Origin: Bacteroidales bacterium UBA6366
Lineage (GTDB): Bacteria > Bacteroidota > Bacteroidia > Bacteroidales > UBA932
Assembly: GCA_002438845.1 (NCBI GenBank)
Contig: DJRG01000026.1
Coordinates: 1,266 to 32,233, forward strand
DNA: 30,968 nucleotides
Direction: 5' to 3'
Made by a program: the position numbers and the translations under genes
The notes under the pieces: model-generated
What the model saw: the letters and a program-made list of their open reading frames with translations, nothing else
What the model was told of the DNA's origin: nothing
Database searches by the model: none
In this document: one piece after another, positions 1 to 8,322 of the stretch
Layout of the letters: each line of letters begins with the position of its first letter
Numbering within the stretch: position 1 is the first letter of the stretch

Positions 1-16
1 AACTTATTTTTTTCAT
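1..16 (-). CDS. 5' end of a further gene of the tubulin-like operon (partial)
   Basis: An ATG at 16-14 on the minus strand opens with Met-Lys-Lys-Ile-Ser before the window ends. A Met-Lys-Lys start is how most exported proteins of this cluster begin. It lies 66 nt past the stop codon of the shorter tubulin-like gene, with no obvious terminator between. I infer that the operon continues to the left. Five codons are too few to prove a gene. Confidence 0.4.
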
Positions 17-82
17 GTTACTTAATATAATATGCTTACAACAATCGTAGTTTATTTATTATGCTTATAATGCCCGGCACGC

Positions 83-2782
83 TTATCCTTCCTGAGACAC
101 GAAAAGGTCAGGAAGACCCTCCCCACCTTCTCCCTCTCCGAAGAGGATGATCTTGTTCCTGCGGACTTCGGACTCGCTCAAAGTCGGGCTGACGGTGGTG
201 AGATGATCGTACTTCTCCTTGTAGTAAAATAGGTTCTGCAGGCAGCGGAGCGGGAAGTAAGAGGCAACACTCAGCACAGTGAGCTCGTTTTTCATTTCTC
301 CCGACATATTAACCTCTACTTTGACGCTTGCATCCGTCGCGTTCTCCAACGCCGTTTTCAGATCCTTTGCGAATGTCCGCACGCTCTCATCGCGTTCCAC
401 CTTCGGAATGCTCACAAACACGCAGCGGCGCATCACATTACACCCGACAACGGTGACTGGATTATTATTCACATTTCTGCCAACCTCGGTCGGATTGAAT
501 CTCGCGAGCACGCCGCCTCCGGAAATAATCTCCATAGCGAACCGCTGAAGGTCTTCAGATAAGGAATATTTCTCGCTGAGCTCTTTAAGGACACCTCGGT
601 TTATGGATTCCGCAATCATCTTTGTTCTTTCACGAACCGAAGTATTAATTATCGTGTCAAAGGTATCATGATCGATCACGGCGTTCGTGTGGGCGAATGT
701 CTTTTCTGTTCCTATGCGATTCATGATGTCCTGACGAACCGCGGCATAGACAGTATCTTGATTCTCCTTGTCAAGGACAATCATCTCTTTGGTGTAGATT
801 CTCACCTTGCTTGGGTCATAACAGCGAACCACTACGCGCTCAAGATTGCCGGCGTCCTCGTCATCCCTGCAAAGTACGGACAACTTCTTCTCGCAGCCAT
901 CGATGGCATCGCTTACCATGTAAACCAAGTCTTCCAGACGACAGCGCAGGTTGCGTTCTTTTATCAGAATCACTTTGAGAAGGTCAACGGCGAATCCGCA
1001 CGCTTCCAGTTCCGTGCGTTTCAGACAGATTTCCCGCATGATTTCCCCATAGCCGGCCAGCATCCGCCTGCCCTTGAGCCAACGGGTTATAAATCCCGCG
1101 TCATTATATTCATTGGCTTTTGCCTGACGCTCACGCTCAAGTCCGTCCAGAAGCTGGCGAAGTTCGACAAGTTTGTCTTCAAAACATCTGATTTTGTTCT
1201 CTGTTTCGGAGAAGATGGCATCAATGAGTTCCAATAGGTTGTACAATGCGGATGTGCCGTTCCACAAATTGTCGAAAAGGTCGGCCTCCATCCGATTGAC
1301 GATTTCATCGGCAAGCTTATCTTTGGCCTCTTTCTTTCCCGAGAAGAAATCCGACACCCCGACACTCCTGAAGCCCGTCTGGAGGCCCTTTGCGCACAAT
1401 TCATTAAGTTTGGCGATTGGTTGGGAGGTACCTTGGGCATCCTCAAGCCATTTCGGCACCACATTGCCCCAGTATGACTGGAATGTTCCCCATTTCCCCT
1501 CGTCGGATGGCAGGATAGGAATGTCCAACATCAAATACTTGTCGGAGAATCTCCAGCGTTCAAGGGGATCGCCCAGTTCTTTGTCCTGGCCTTTGACATA
1601 GTCAGTCCAGTCTACACAGACCGGACCTTTACTGAAGCCGAAATCTTCGATCCAGTTGTTGTAGCGTAACCGCAAGAGTACTTGACGGGCCGCTGAATGT
1701 GACATATAATCCTTGATCTCCTCTTCAGGATAAATCACTCTCTTGATGCCGAAAGACCCCTCAGTCTTGGTTCTGTACGGGATAATCGTTCCGCTCTTGG
1801 CATTCTCGAACATCTCGGCAAGTTCAGGCACATCTTCATATTGATAAAATGTTCGGATAAAAGACCCATCGTTATATTCCCAAAAGATTATGCGATGCAC
1901 AAAGTCAGCCACAGCCTGAGGCAGTTCGTTATGCGAATCAAAAGTCACTCCGTTCTCGTTCTCATTGGAGTAGATCATCAGGCCATCCGCAATGCGTCTG
2001 ATGCCGTCAAACTCTAACCTGCCCGTAGATGACATACCTGTGAGATCATACGGTTTCCACGCACCGCAGAGCAACGCATTGAGTTCTTTCAATGCGGCAT
2101 AGCCGTTAGCGTGATATCGCCCCACATCATAGCCATCCGGAGGGTATATTTCCGGAATCATAGCGTATGCGACGATGTTGGTTCCTGTACTCTTTCCATA
2201 ACCCGTGGTTTGATAACCTTCTTTGAACGCAGGGATCATTCGTGTCTGGGCTATCACGTCCACAATCGAACCGGAGCCTGTTCCCCCGGCCAGACCACCG
2301 AAAATGTAGATCCAGGTGCCACTGGTCTTCTTATCCTTACCTATCCTATAGAATACATTTGAAATAGCATTCTGGTACATGGACACATTAGCCCCAAACA
2401 GAATCCTTCCAGCGCGGCGCATCTGACCGGCACCGCCACCAAGTGGGCCGATAATCTTCCGCATGACCTTATGATCTCCGACCACACCTTTAAGACCAGG
2501 GTAACTTGACGGAGACGCAAAAATATCTTCAGGCTGAATGCCTTTGATGTACAGGAACTCATTGGCGTCAAACTGTGCGCTTTCGCCACGTACATACCAG
2601 CTCTTATCACCTGGATGCATCATCTCGTCCGTGGTGTCAACGTAAAGGAATCCAATAGGAAGTTTTGCTCTTTCCTCAGGAGTAAACTCCTGGAAAAGCC
2701 TCTTTTTAAAAGCCTTCAGTACTTTTCCTCCGGTACCGCCAAGGCCTACCAGAATGTGGTTGTTTTGCAGTGGAATATTCAT
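83..2782 (-). CDS. Tubulin_2-like protein, C-terminally short paralog
   Basis: A 899-residue cytosolic protein of the tubulin/FtsZ superfamily, without signal peptide. The N-terminal glycine loop VGLGGTGG (residues 12-19) and the tubulin-type signature GGLAGGTGSGS (162-172) indicate nucleotide binding. A helix-rich, probably coiled-coil part follows in the middle. It is a paralog of the 1045-residue protein at 8965-12102. The first ~65 residues are almost identical, but this copy ends just after the shared GLPDLFV motif and lacks the last ~140 residues. The loop before GQMRRAGRILFG reads GPLGGGA here and GTLGVAA in the long copy. I chose the ATG at 2782 because it reproduces the paralog's MNIP start; a TTG nine bases upstream is in frame but less likely. 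It lies 74 nt after the small exported-protein gene. Filament formation and GTP hydrolysis are inferred from the superfamily. Confidence 0.85.
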   Translation of the reverse strand: MNIPLQNNHILVGLGGTGGKVLKAFKKRLFQEFTPEERAKLPIGFLYVDTTDEMMHPGDKSWYVRGESAQFDANEFLYIKGIQPEDIFASPSSYPGLKGVVGDHKVMRKIIGPLGGGAGQMRRAGRILFGANVSMYQNAISNVFYRIGKDKKTSGTWIYIFGGLAGGTGSGSIVDVIAQTRMIPAFKEGYQTTGYGKSTGTNIVAYAMIPEIYPPDGYDVGRYHANGYAALKELNALLCGAWKPYDLTGMSSTGRLEFDGIRRIADGLMIYSNENENGVTFDSHNELPQAVADFVHRIIFWEYNDGSFIRTFYQYEDVPELAEMFENAKSGTIIPYRTKTEGSFGIKRVIYPEEEIKDYMSHSAARQVLLRLRYNNWIEDFGFSKGPVCVDWTDYVKGQDKELGDPLERWRFSDKYLMLDIPILPSDEGKWGTFQSYWGNVVPKWLEDAQGTSQPIAKLNELCAKGLQTGFRSVGVSDFFSGKKEAKDKLADEIVNRMEADLFDNLWNGTSALYNLLELIDAIFSETENKIRCFEDKLVELRQLLDGLERERQAKANEYNDAGFITRWLKGRRMLAGYGEIMREICLKRTELEACGFAVDLLKVILIKERNLRCRLEDLVYMVSDAIDGCEKKLSVLCRDDEDAGNLERVVVRCYDPSKVRIYTKEMIVLDKENQDTVYAAVRQDIMNRIGTEKTFAHTNAVIDHDTFDTIINTSVRERTKMIAESINRGVLKELSEKYSLSEDLQRFAMEIISGGGVLARFNPTEVGRNVNNNPVTVVGCNVMRRCVFVSIPKVERDESVRTFAKDLKTALENATDASVKVEVNMSGEMKNELTVLSVASYFPLRCLQNLFYYKEKYDHLTTVSPTLSESEVRRNKIILFGEGEGGEGLPDLFVSQEG

Positions 2783-2856
2783 AATGGTCAAAGTTTGTTC
2801 TTAAAGAAGCTGGCAATTTGTCCATCGTAGGAAGAATAGGGAGTAGGGAGATCGGA

Positions 2857-3309
2857 CTATTCTTCTATGGGCTTTTCTCTCAATTTGTTTTGAACCAGGT
2901 CACGTGAAAGGGCCTTGAATTTCACAGAGACTATGTAGGTGCAGACGAACATGCCGGACTCATTTTTTGAAATATTGCCAGCCTGCTGCACCCCGGACAC
3001 GAATCTGTTCATCGGAGCGTTTTTTCCTTCAAAGAACTTCTCAAGGTAGAATTTGTTCTTGACGGTTATTGTCTCAACAATTTTTTCGTCATTGTTGAAA
3101 CCCTCAACTCCTTTCTCGAACAGGCAGTGGAACACAGTTTCTTTCGCCGAAAGGCAAACGTCATTCTTTTTTGAAGCAATGCCTTCCACCTGAAATGTAG
3201 CGACACCGTTGTCTATTTCCATAAGTTCAACACTCCCAGTGTGCTGAACCTGAGCAAGAACATTGACCGCGGCAAGAATCGCCGCGACCAAAAGAAAAAG
3301 TCTTTTCAT
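2857..3309 (-). CDS. small exported protein of unknown function
   Basis: A 150-residue protein with an N-terminal signal peptide (residues 1-20, hydrophobic core LFLLVAAILAAVNV, ending LAQ), so it should be periplasmic or surface exposed. There is no lipobox cysteine. The mature part looks like one small alpha/beta domain (about 25-140) with two cysteines. I recognise no family. It starts 10 nt after the CsgG-like gene, so the two are probably co-translated and may act together in the envelope. It is the last gene before the shorter tubulin-like paralog. Translation is supported by the clean frame, signal peptide and operon position. Confidence 0.75.
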   Translation of the reverse strand: MKRLFLLVAAILAAVNVLAQVQHTGSVELMEIDNGVATFQVEGIASKKNDVCLSAKETVFHCLFEKGVEGFNNDEKIVETITVKNKFYLEKFFEGKNAPMNRFVSGVQQAGNISKNESGMFVCTYIVSVKFKALSRDLVQNKLREKPIEE

Positions 3310-3319
3310 ATAAGGTATC

Positions 3320-4120
3320 TTACAAAACGATCCTTGGCGGACGAGATGTCACGATGAGTTTAAGACCACTGTCAAAGGCATTCAGAATCTCCACGCCGCC
3401 CTTCGTGACATTGCAGAGAGTCAGAGAACCGCTTTTGACTTCTTTTGCCTTAAGCTCACCGATTTTCTCAGAGATAGTCTCACCTGCGATCTCGACTTCT
3501 TTGTAGACCTCGAAAGCATTTCCCGCAGCGACACCGTCTTCAGAGCCAACGCCGATATACAAGGTCTTAGCCCCTTTCTTAGGATGGGTTTCCGCTATCG
3601 ACTTGATTTCTCCGGAAACCCTGAACTGGTCGTTCACAAGTTTTTTCATGTCATCAGAGATCAGAATGAACGCATCCGCATAAGCAGCGTCATATCCGGA
3701 ACTTGATGACCCATAATGAGTTTCCTTCTTGCTTCCCTTTGTACTCCCATCAGCCACATTCGTGATCACCCATGAATATTCAAGTGTGGTTTTGTACGTA
3801 ACCTTGCCTTCTTTGTTTGTCTCTTTATTGGCGGTAAAAGCGGTAATCTGAGCGGTAAGCAAGTAGTCAGCGCTCTTCTCGCGCGCAACTTCAATCGCTT
3901 TCGCCATATCGCCTGACATACCACTCACCGTGCTGCCGTCTATGACGGTAAGACGCGGCGATGCCACAAGTCCTGAAATCATCTCACTACGTAGTTTCTC
4001 GGCCCATTTCGAATCTATTCCGGAAATGTGGTCAACTTCACCCACAATAAGGGTGCTTTTCCTCGCGCTCATGTTAAATGACACAAGCACTGTCGCTAAC
4101 AATAAAATTGCTTTTTTCAT
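3320..4120 (-). CDS. CsgG/LpoB-like periplasmic protein
   Basis: A 266-residue exported protein. The signal peptide spans residues 1-19 (ending NMSAR or just before it). Residues 22-165 resemble the CsgG/LpoB fold: a strand with VGEVD, a helix KWAEKLRSEMISGL, a strand RLTVIDG and the pattern SADYLLTAQIT. Residues 180-260 look like a small beta domain similar to the C-terminal domain of FlgT-type proteins (VGSEDGVAAGNAFEVYK, then IGELKAKEV). CsgG itself is an outer-membrane lipoprotein secretion channel and LpoB an activator of peptidoglycan synthase. This protein has no lipobox Cys, so anchoring is not expected and a soluble periplasmic adaptor is more likely. It lies 38 nt after the PEGA/SUMF1 gene. 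The family call rests on pattern resemblance. Confidence 0.7.
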   Translation of the reverse strand: MKKAILLLATVLVSFNMSARKSTLIVGEVDHISGIDSKWAEKLRSEMISGLVASPRLTVIDGSTVSGMSGDMAKAIEVAREKSADYLLTAQITAFTANKETNKEGKVTYKTTLEYSWVITNVADGSTKGSKKETHYGSSSSGYDAAYADAFILISDDMKKLVNDQFRVSGEIKSIAETHPKKGAKTLYIGVGSEDGVAAGNAFEVYKEVEIAGETISEKIGELKAKEVKSGSLTLCNVTKGGVEILNAFDSGLKLIVTSRPPRIVL

Positions 4121-4158
4121 ATTGATTTATTCCATTAATAATATGTTATTCATCTAAA

Positions 4159-5418
4159 TTAATCCAAAGCCAGCCTGAAACCAACTTTTCCATTGCTGTC
4201 CGCCGGCTTCATGTGTCCTCTGACAGCGCAGCGATGCATCCAAGGATCATCGGCGAAACTTCCGCCACGCACTATTTTTTGGATTCCTTTCTCGGGACCT
4301 GTCGGATTCACCACAGCATCCGCCTTGTAGCGGGCAAGATAGTCGGAACACCATTCCGCAACGTTTCCCGACATGTCATAGAGGCCGTAGGCATTCGGCT
4401 TTTTTGTGCACAGACAGGATGTCGAAACTCCAGAAACGGCCACTTCCGCCGATTCTCCACCTGCGGGTTCATCCGAAGAACCGCCAGCCCGCGCCGCATA
4501 TTCCCATTCCGCCTCGGTCGGGAGCCTGAAGTGCATTCCGGATTCAGCATTGAGTTTCGCTATGAATTCCTGAACATCATACCAGGTGACATTCTCCACC
4601 GGCAGATCATCTCCTTGATTAAGAGAAGGATTGCTGCCCATCACTGCCTTCCACAAGGCCTGTGAGACTTCAGTAACACCTATCTTGTAGGGTTTCAGAC
4701 TCACAGTATGGACAGGACTCTCATAGCTCATTGTGCTTTCCTTGCTCCTTTTTTCGGATGAGCCCATTTGAAAGACCACTCCAGGGATGTCTTTCATCTC
4801 ATAGGATATGCCTTTATATTGAAAACTTCCCTCTGCCTTGAGCCAAACCGACAGAGTTCCAGTACGGCGGAGTGCGATCTCGAAGCCCATGCGCTCCGTA
4901 TTGTATCCCGGAGCCCTGATTTCAAGAATATGAGAGCCCTCCGGTCCCTCATATTCAAAAGGCAAAATACTGGAAAGTTTTTCCCCGTCAACGTACACCT
5001 CCGCATCGCGGACATTGCTTTTGATGCGCATTTTCCCAGTAGGCCCCGTGTAAGGTCCCTTAGGGATCTCCACCTGCATTATGTATGTGGATTTTTTCCG
5101 CAATGGTTCCTTAAATTCATAGCGAAGCGGCAGATACTTCGTGGTCTTGATGTTCAGCCACCAAGATTTATCCACCATATACACCCACCATTCTCCATCC
5201 TTGAATTCGGATTTCACCACCGACCCTTCAAATGTGACATTCTGAAGCACAAGGCCTATCTTGACCAAGGCGCACATCTCTCCGTTCAGGTCTTTCACTT
5301 CATAGCGTACCGCACTGATGTCGCTTGGATCGATGTGAAAATCCTTGACGGTCAGTTCCTGTCCGGTAGCCACAAACGCAATAGCCATTGCGGTGAATAT
5401 CGCAAGAAATCTTCTCAT
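4159..5418 (-). CDS. exported PEGA plus SUMF1-fold (formylglycine-enzyme-like) protein
   Basis: A 419-residue exported protein (signal peptide about 1-19). Residues 25-125 form an N-terminal beta-rich domain I do not recognise. Residues 127-170 fit a PEGA domain (MRIKSNVRDAEVYVDG, later GSHILEIRAPGY), usually a surface beta module. Residues 205-419 are a SUMF1/FGE-sulfatase domain: FQMGSS, PVHTV, RLPTEAEWEYAARAG, YGLYDMSGNVAEWCSDY, VRGGSF and GFRLALD. In true formylglycine-generating enzymes two cysteines five residues apart follow the GGS(F/Y) motif. Here only the second (Cys398, in HRCAVRG) is present; the earlier position is Pro. So sulfatase maturation is unlikely, and a binding or structural role of the fold is more probable. 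It starts 3 nt after the NTF2-like gene. Confidence 0.88.
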   Translation of the reverse strand: MRRFLAIFTAMAIAFVATGQELTVKDFHIDPSDISAVRYEVKDLNGEMCALVKIGLVLQNVTFEGSVVKSEFKDGEWWVYMVDKSWWLNIKTTKYLPLRYEFKEPLRKKSTYIMQVEIPKGPYTGPTGKMRIKSNVRDAEVYVDGEKLSSILPFEYEGPEGSHILEIRAPGYNTERMGFEIALRRTGTLSVWLKAEGSFQYKGISYEMKDIPGVVFQMGSSEKRSKESTMSYESPVHTVSLKPYKIGVTEVSQALWKAVMGSNPSLNQGDDLPVENVTWYDVQEFIAKLNAESGMHFRLPTEAEWEYAARAGGSSDEPAGGESAEVAVSGVSTSCLCTKKPNAYGLYDMSGNVAEWCSDYLARYKADAVVNPTGPEKGIQKIVRGGSFADDPWMHRCAVRGHMKPADSNGKVGFRLALD

Positions 5419-5421
5419 CCG

Positions 5422-6390
5422 TCAAATCTTGAAATTATCCAAGGTGAACACTTCATCGTCAGGCGTTTCCATTGGCTGCCATGTACGGACGTTGATCTGC
5501 GGAGCGTCCGGATTCTCGAAATTCCAGACCAGGAACAATATTCCCTCATCGCTGTAATTTGAGGAATTCCAGTGTTGGACAAGGGTCACACCATAGAAAT
5601 TCGGATTGGCTCCGTGGCGCAGCACTTTGATCTCATCGAATTTGACATTGACATATCCATTGCGGGCGAAAACACGCTTCAGGTTGGCAAGATATTGCTG
5701 CTTGCTTTGTTTGGTGTACTGGATCTCTGGTCTATTGGAACGTATCTGAAGCTCATTAGGCACACGTCTGATGACCTTTCCGGTGATAATGAGGGCATCC
5801 TCGCTGAAAACGGCGTCCATGAAGTCTATATCCTTCTGGTTATAGGCGTTGCGGAACTGCTCCACATAGTGCAGTATCTGCATGCGGCGGTCAAGGTCGT
5901 CAAGTTCCACACCCTCCTTCATTATCCTCATGTACTGGTTGATTCCGAGGGTGAAATTGAAATCGACGATACGACCGTTCTTATCGAAATCTATGCTGAC
6001 TTCCTGGATTTTATTACCCTTGTAAGTGTCATCCAAAGGCTTCATCTCCACTTCAATATTCCTTACCTGCCAACTGTCGGACTGCCCGCCGCCAAGACGA
6101 AGGCAGTTCGTGACAACCTCATCGTCCAGCGTCCTGAAACGCACATTCTCCCAAAGCATGACTATGCTGTGAGAGGCCATGTCATCAATGTCAATCCCGC
6201 TGAAATTCACATTGCCTCCGTTGGATTCCGCAGTGTTGATCGCGGTAAGCAACCTTGAGACCTGCAGCTCCATCCGCGTTTTGAGAGTAGCGTTCGAAAG
6301 ACCGTCCGCAATTTCAAAATCCACATTATTCTGGGCTGAAGCCATTGTGAATATAAATGACATAGCCGCTATAAAGAATATCTTTTTCAT
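5422..6390 (-). CDS. exported NTF2-like domain protein
   Basis: A 322-residue protein with signal peptide (residues 1-19, ending ASA before Gln20). The N-terminal half (25-150) is an alpha/beta region of no recognised family. The C-terminal half (about 165-318) has an NTF2/SnoaL-like layout: a helix LHYVEQFRNAYNQKDIDFMD, AVFSEDALIITG, a middle region YLANLKRVFARNGYVNVKFDE and closing strands VTLVQHWNSS, GILFLVWNFE and INVRTWQP. Such cone-shaped domains often bind ligands or partners; no catalytic residues are evident. It begins 1 nt after the stop of the 282-residue gene and ends 3 nt before the PEGA/SUMF1 gene, so it is firmly inside the operon. Role unknown. Confidence 0.75.
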   Translation of the reverse strand: MKKIFFIAAMSFIFTMASAQNNVDFEIADGLSNATLKTRMELQVSRLLTAINTAESNGGNVNFSGIDIDDMASHSIVMLWENVRFRTLDDEVVTNCLRLGGGQSDSWQVRNIEVEMKPLDDTYKGNKIQEVSIDFDKNGRIVDFNFTLGINQYMRIMKEGVELDDLDRRMQILHYVEQFRNAYNQKDIDFMDAVFSEDALIITGKVIRRVPNELQIRSNRPEIQYTKQSKQQYLANLKRVFARNGYVNVKFDEIKVLRHGANPNFYGVTLVQHWNSSNYSDEGILFLVWNFENPDAPQINVRTWQPMETPDDEVFTLDNFKI

Positions 6391-6391
6391 T

Positions 6392-7240
6392 TTATTTTGA
6401 GAATGTAAACCAAATTTTATCGTAACCGTTATAATTGTCGGAAGTCTTGCTGAGCGATTTGAAATCAGTGCGGCTCGTGCCGCCAGGCCCCAGAACGGTG
6501 ACCACGGCGGAGTCTTTCCCTATCAGCAAGAACACCTCCTCTGGGTTCTTGCATGTTGCCATAGGTCCTGTCTTCTTTATTTTGAATTCGGCCTTAAGAC
6601 GGGAGAGGACTGTTCTGGCCTCCGAATAACTTGCGGAGGAAAGCAGTTGATCCACCACTTCTTGCTGCCATGCGGACTCCAGTTTAAGCGAAGGATTCTC
6701 CACAGTGGCTTCACGTTCAGCGGGAACTGTTACAGGAGCCGGAGCGGGAACCGTCTCATGAACCGCTGCCGGTTCCTCCTTCGTTACAGTCTCAGCGACT
6801 GCCGTTGATGTGCCTCTTTCTGTCTTCTTAGTATCTGGAATCTCTGCCTTCTCCGTATCAGAAGTTTCTGTTTTCTCCGCCGCGGTGTTTTTTTCCACCA
6901 ATGTAACGTTCTCCGCATCAAGAATGTTGCTCTTCTTTACGTACAGGAACACTTTCACCATCTCTCCTCGGCGGATCTGCAGAGAGTCCTGATGCCCTCT
7001 GATGTCGCGGATAAGGACATCCTTGTCGCGGAAAGCCTTCTTCGAATCAGTATATTCCTTGACTTCGATAAGAAGAAGGTCATTCGCCACCTCATAGGCT
7101 TCCGACGCTGTCTCCATCGTGGCTTCGGCATAAAGATACAGAGGATTCCTTTTTATGGAATTCATCTTCTTTGTGTTCTGCCCCCAAACGGGAACGACGA
7201 CCGTCAACATCGTGACTATAAACAATAAACGTTTCATCAT
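6392..7240 (-). CDS. exported two-domain protein with Thr/Glu/Pro-rich linker, unknown function
   Basis: A 282-residue exported protein (signal peptide 1-20, ending VWG before Gln21). Two folded parts are visible. Residues 30-105 contain NPLYLYAEATMETASEA and end with strand VKVFLYVKKS. Residues 188-282 end with DKIWFTFSK. Between them (about 110-185) is a disordered-looking linker of Thr, Glu, Lys, Pro and Ala with repeated units such as EKTETSDTEKAEIPDTKKTE, a typical periplasmic spacer. The start overlaps the upstream stop (TAATG), so the pair is translationally coupled. A second Met one codon later is an equally good start. I do not recognise either domain. The linker suggests it bridges a distance in the periplasm. 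Confidence 0.75.
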   Translation of the reverse strand: MMKRLLFIVTMLTVVVPVWGQNTKKMNSIKRNPLYLYAEATMETASEAYEVANDLLLIEVKEYTDSKKAFRDKDVLIRDIRGHQDSLQIRRGEMVKVFLYVKKSNILDAENVTLVEKNTAAEKTETSDTEKAEIPDTKKTERGTSTAVAETVTKEEPAAVHETVPAPAPVTVPAEREATVENPSLKLESAWQQEVVDQLLSSASYSEARTVLSRLKAEFKIKKTGPMATCKNPEEVFLLIGKDSAVVTVLGPGGTSRTDFKSLSKTSDNYNGYDKIWFTFSK

Positions 7241-8322
7241 TATAGTTTTATCTCTTCGAACAAATATTTAAGGCCATGAGTCGGCACGAAAGGTGTGAGC
7301 CTGGCCTGTCCGGAGCCTTCTCCTTTGGCAATCACCGAGTGAGGAATCAGTACCCGTAGGATATGATTATACGACGCCGCCTCATTCCGGTAGATCACCA
7401 GTGCCTCAATCCGTTCATCATCCTTCGCGATGACTCCGCAATAAGCCTTGCAATCCGTGTCGGCGGCGTAAGCGGCGATCGAGTTGACTCCGGCGCTGAA
7501 GTTCGTCCTCTCAAGTCCGTAAGCGCTCATCGAAACATCAAGACTTATGTTTGAGTCACGGACAAGCCCGGAGACGAGATTGTGAAGGGTCTCTTCCTCG
7601 AACGCGGCATCGTTCACAGGTTCCATGTCCTCTCCAGAGAAGAAAGTGTCCGCAGACAAGGAGGAAAAATAGTAATATCCATTCCGGCAAACCGCCACGC
7701 CATCATCTCGGAGTTCTGTACTGTCTGGTTTCTGTACCGGTCCGGTGAATATGGCGGATTGAATTTCCTGCGGAAGCCGTCTGCCGTTTTCCTTGATGTC
7801 CCTGCCGGTAAGCAGGTCAACGTCGGAAGGAAACAGCATCTGCCCGTCTTGCCACTTGAATATGTACCTGTAATGTGGAATGTCGCGAATCTCAAGGATT
7901 CCATGACCGCCTGGGCAAAGGGTCTTCAATGAAGACAATGACCCATGGCTGAACACTATGCCATCTTCCAGAAGTTGCGTTTCGAGGGTTTTCTCTCTCT
8001 TGATCGGCAAGTCCGCCTCAAGGGCGTATCTTTCCAAGAAATCGCATACGACAGAACCCGTGAGCAAGCGTTCCTCTGCGGAAAAGAAACTGTAACCGAT
8101 GTGCTCAATCACTCCATTTTCCTTTATAACGGTCACAGGCGTGTCCATGAACATAAGCGCGGCCGTGTGTTCCCCGTCCGGAAGAGCCGCGAGTTTTTCC
8201 TTCCCAAGCATCTCTCCCATCCGTTCAAGCCGGTCACTTCTGTAGGGCAGGTTTCCGCCGAGGAGAATCCCCGGCAGAAACAGCCACAGCAGAAATGCGC
8301 TTATGTTACGGAGTCTTTTCAT
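7240..8322 (-). CDS. exported protein of unknown function
   Basis: A 360-residue protein with a signal peptide (residues 1-22, KRLRN then AFLLWLFLPGILL, probably cleaved near LGG). The mature part has no repeats, no membrane segments and no motif I recognise. It seems to hold two mixed alpha/beta segments (about 30-200 and 215-355), with YRYIFKWQDGQMLFPSDVDLL in the first and EALVIYRNEAAS in the second. Its start overlaps the stop of the zinc-ribbon/TM gene by one base (TGATG), and its own stop overlaps the next start, so it is coupled on both sides. A constant stoichiometry with its neighbours is plausible. Function unknown. Confidence 0.7.
   Translation of the reverse strand: MKRLRNISAFLLWLFLPGILLGGNLPYRSDRLERMGEMLGKEKLAALPDGEHTAALMFMDTPVTVIKENGVIEHIGYSFFSAEERLLTGSVVCDFLERYALEADLPIKREKTLETQLLEDGIVFSHGSLSSLKTLCPGGHGILEIRDIPHYRYIFKWQDGQMLFPSDVDLLTGRDIKENGRRLPQEIQSAIFTGPVQKPDSTELRDDGVAVCRNGYYYFSSLSADTFFSGEDMEPVNDAAFEEETLHNLVSGLVRDSNISLDVSMSAYGLERTNFSAGVNSIAAYAADTDCKAYCGVIAKDDERIEALVIYRNEAASYNHILRVLIPHSVIAKGEGSGQARLTPFVPTHGLKYLFEEIKL

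Noticed and set aside
4308..5562. Long opposite-strand frames over the SUMF1 and NTF2-like genes (up to 264 codons)
   Set aside because: They mirror well-supported genes and show no domains; typical shadows of G+C-rich third positions.
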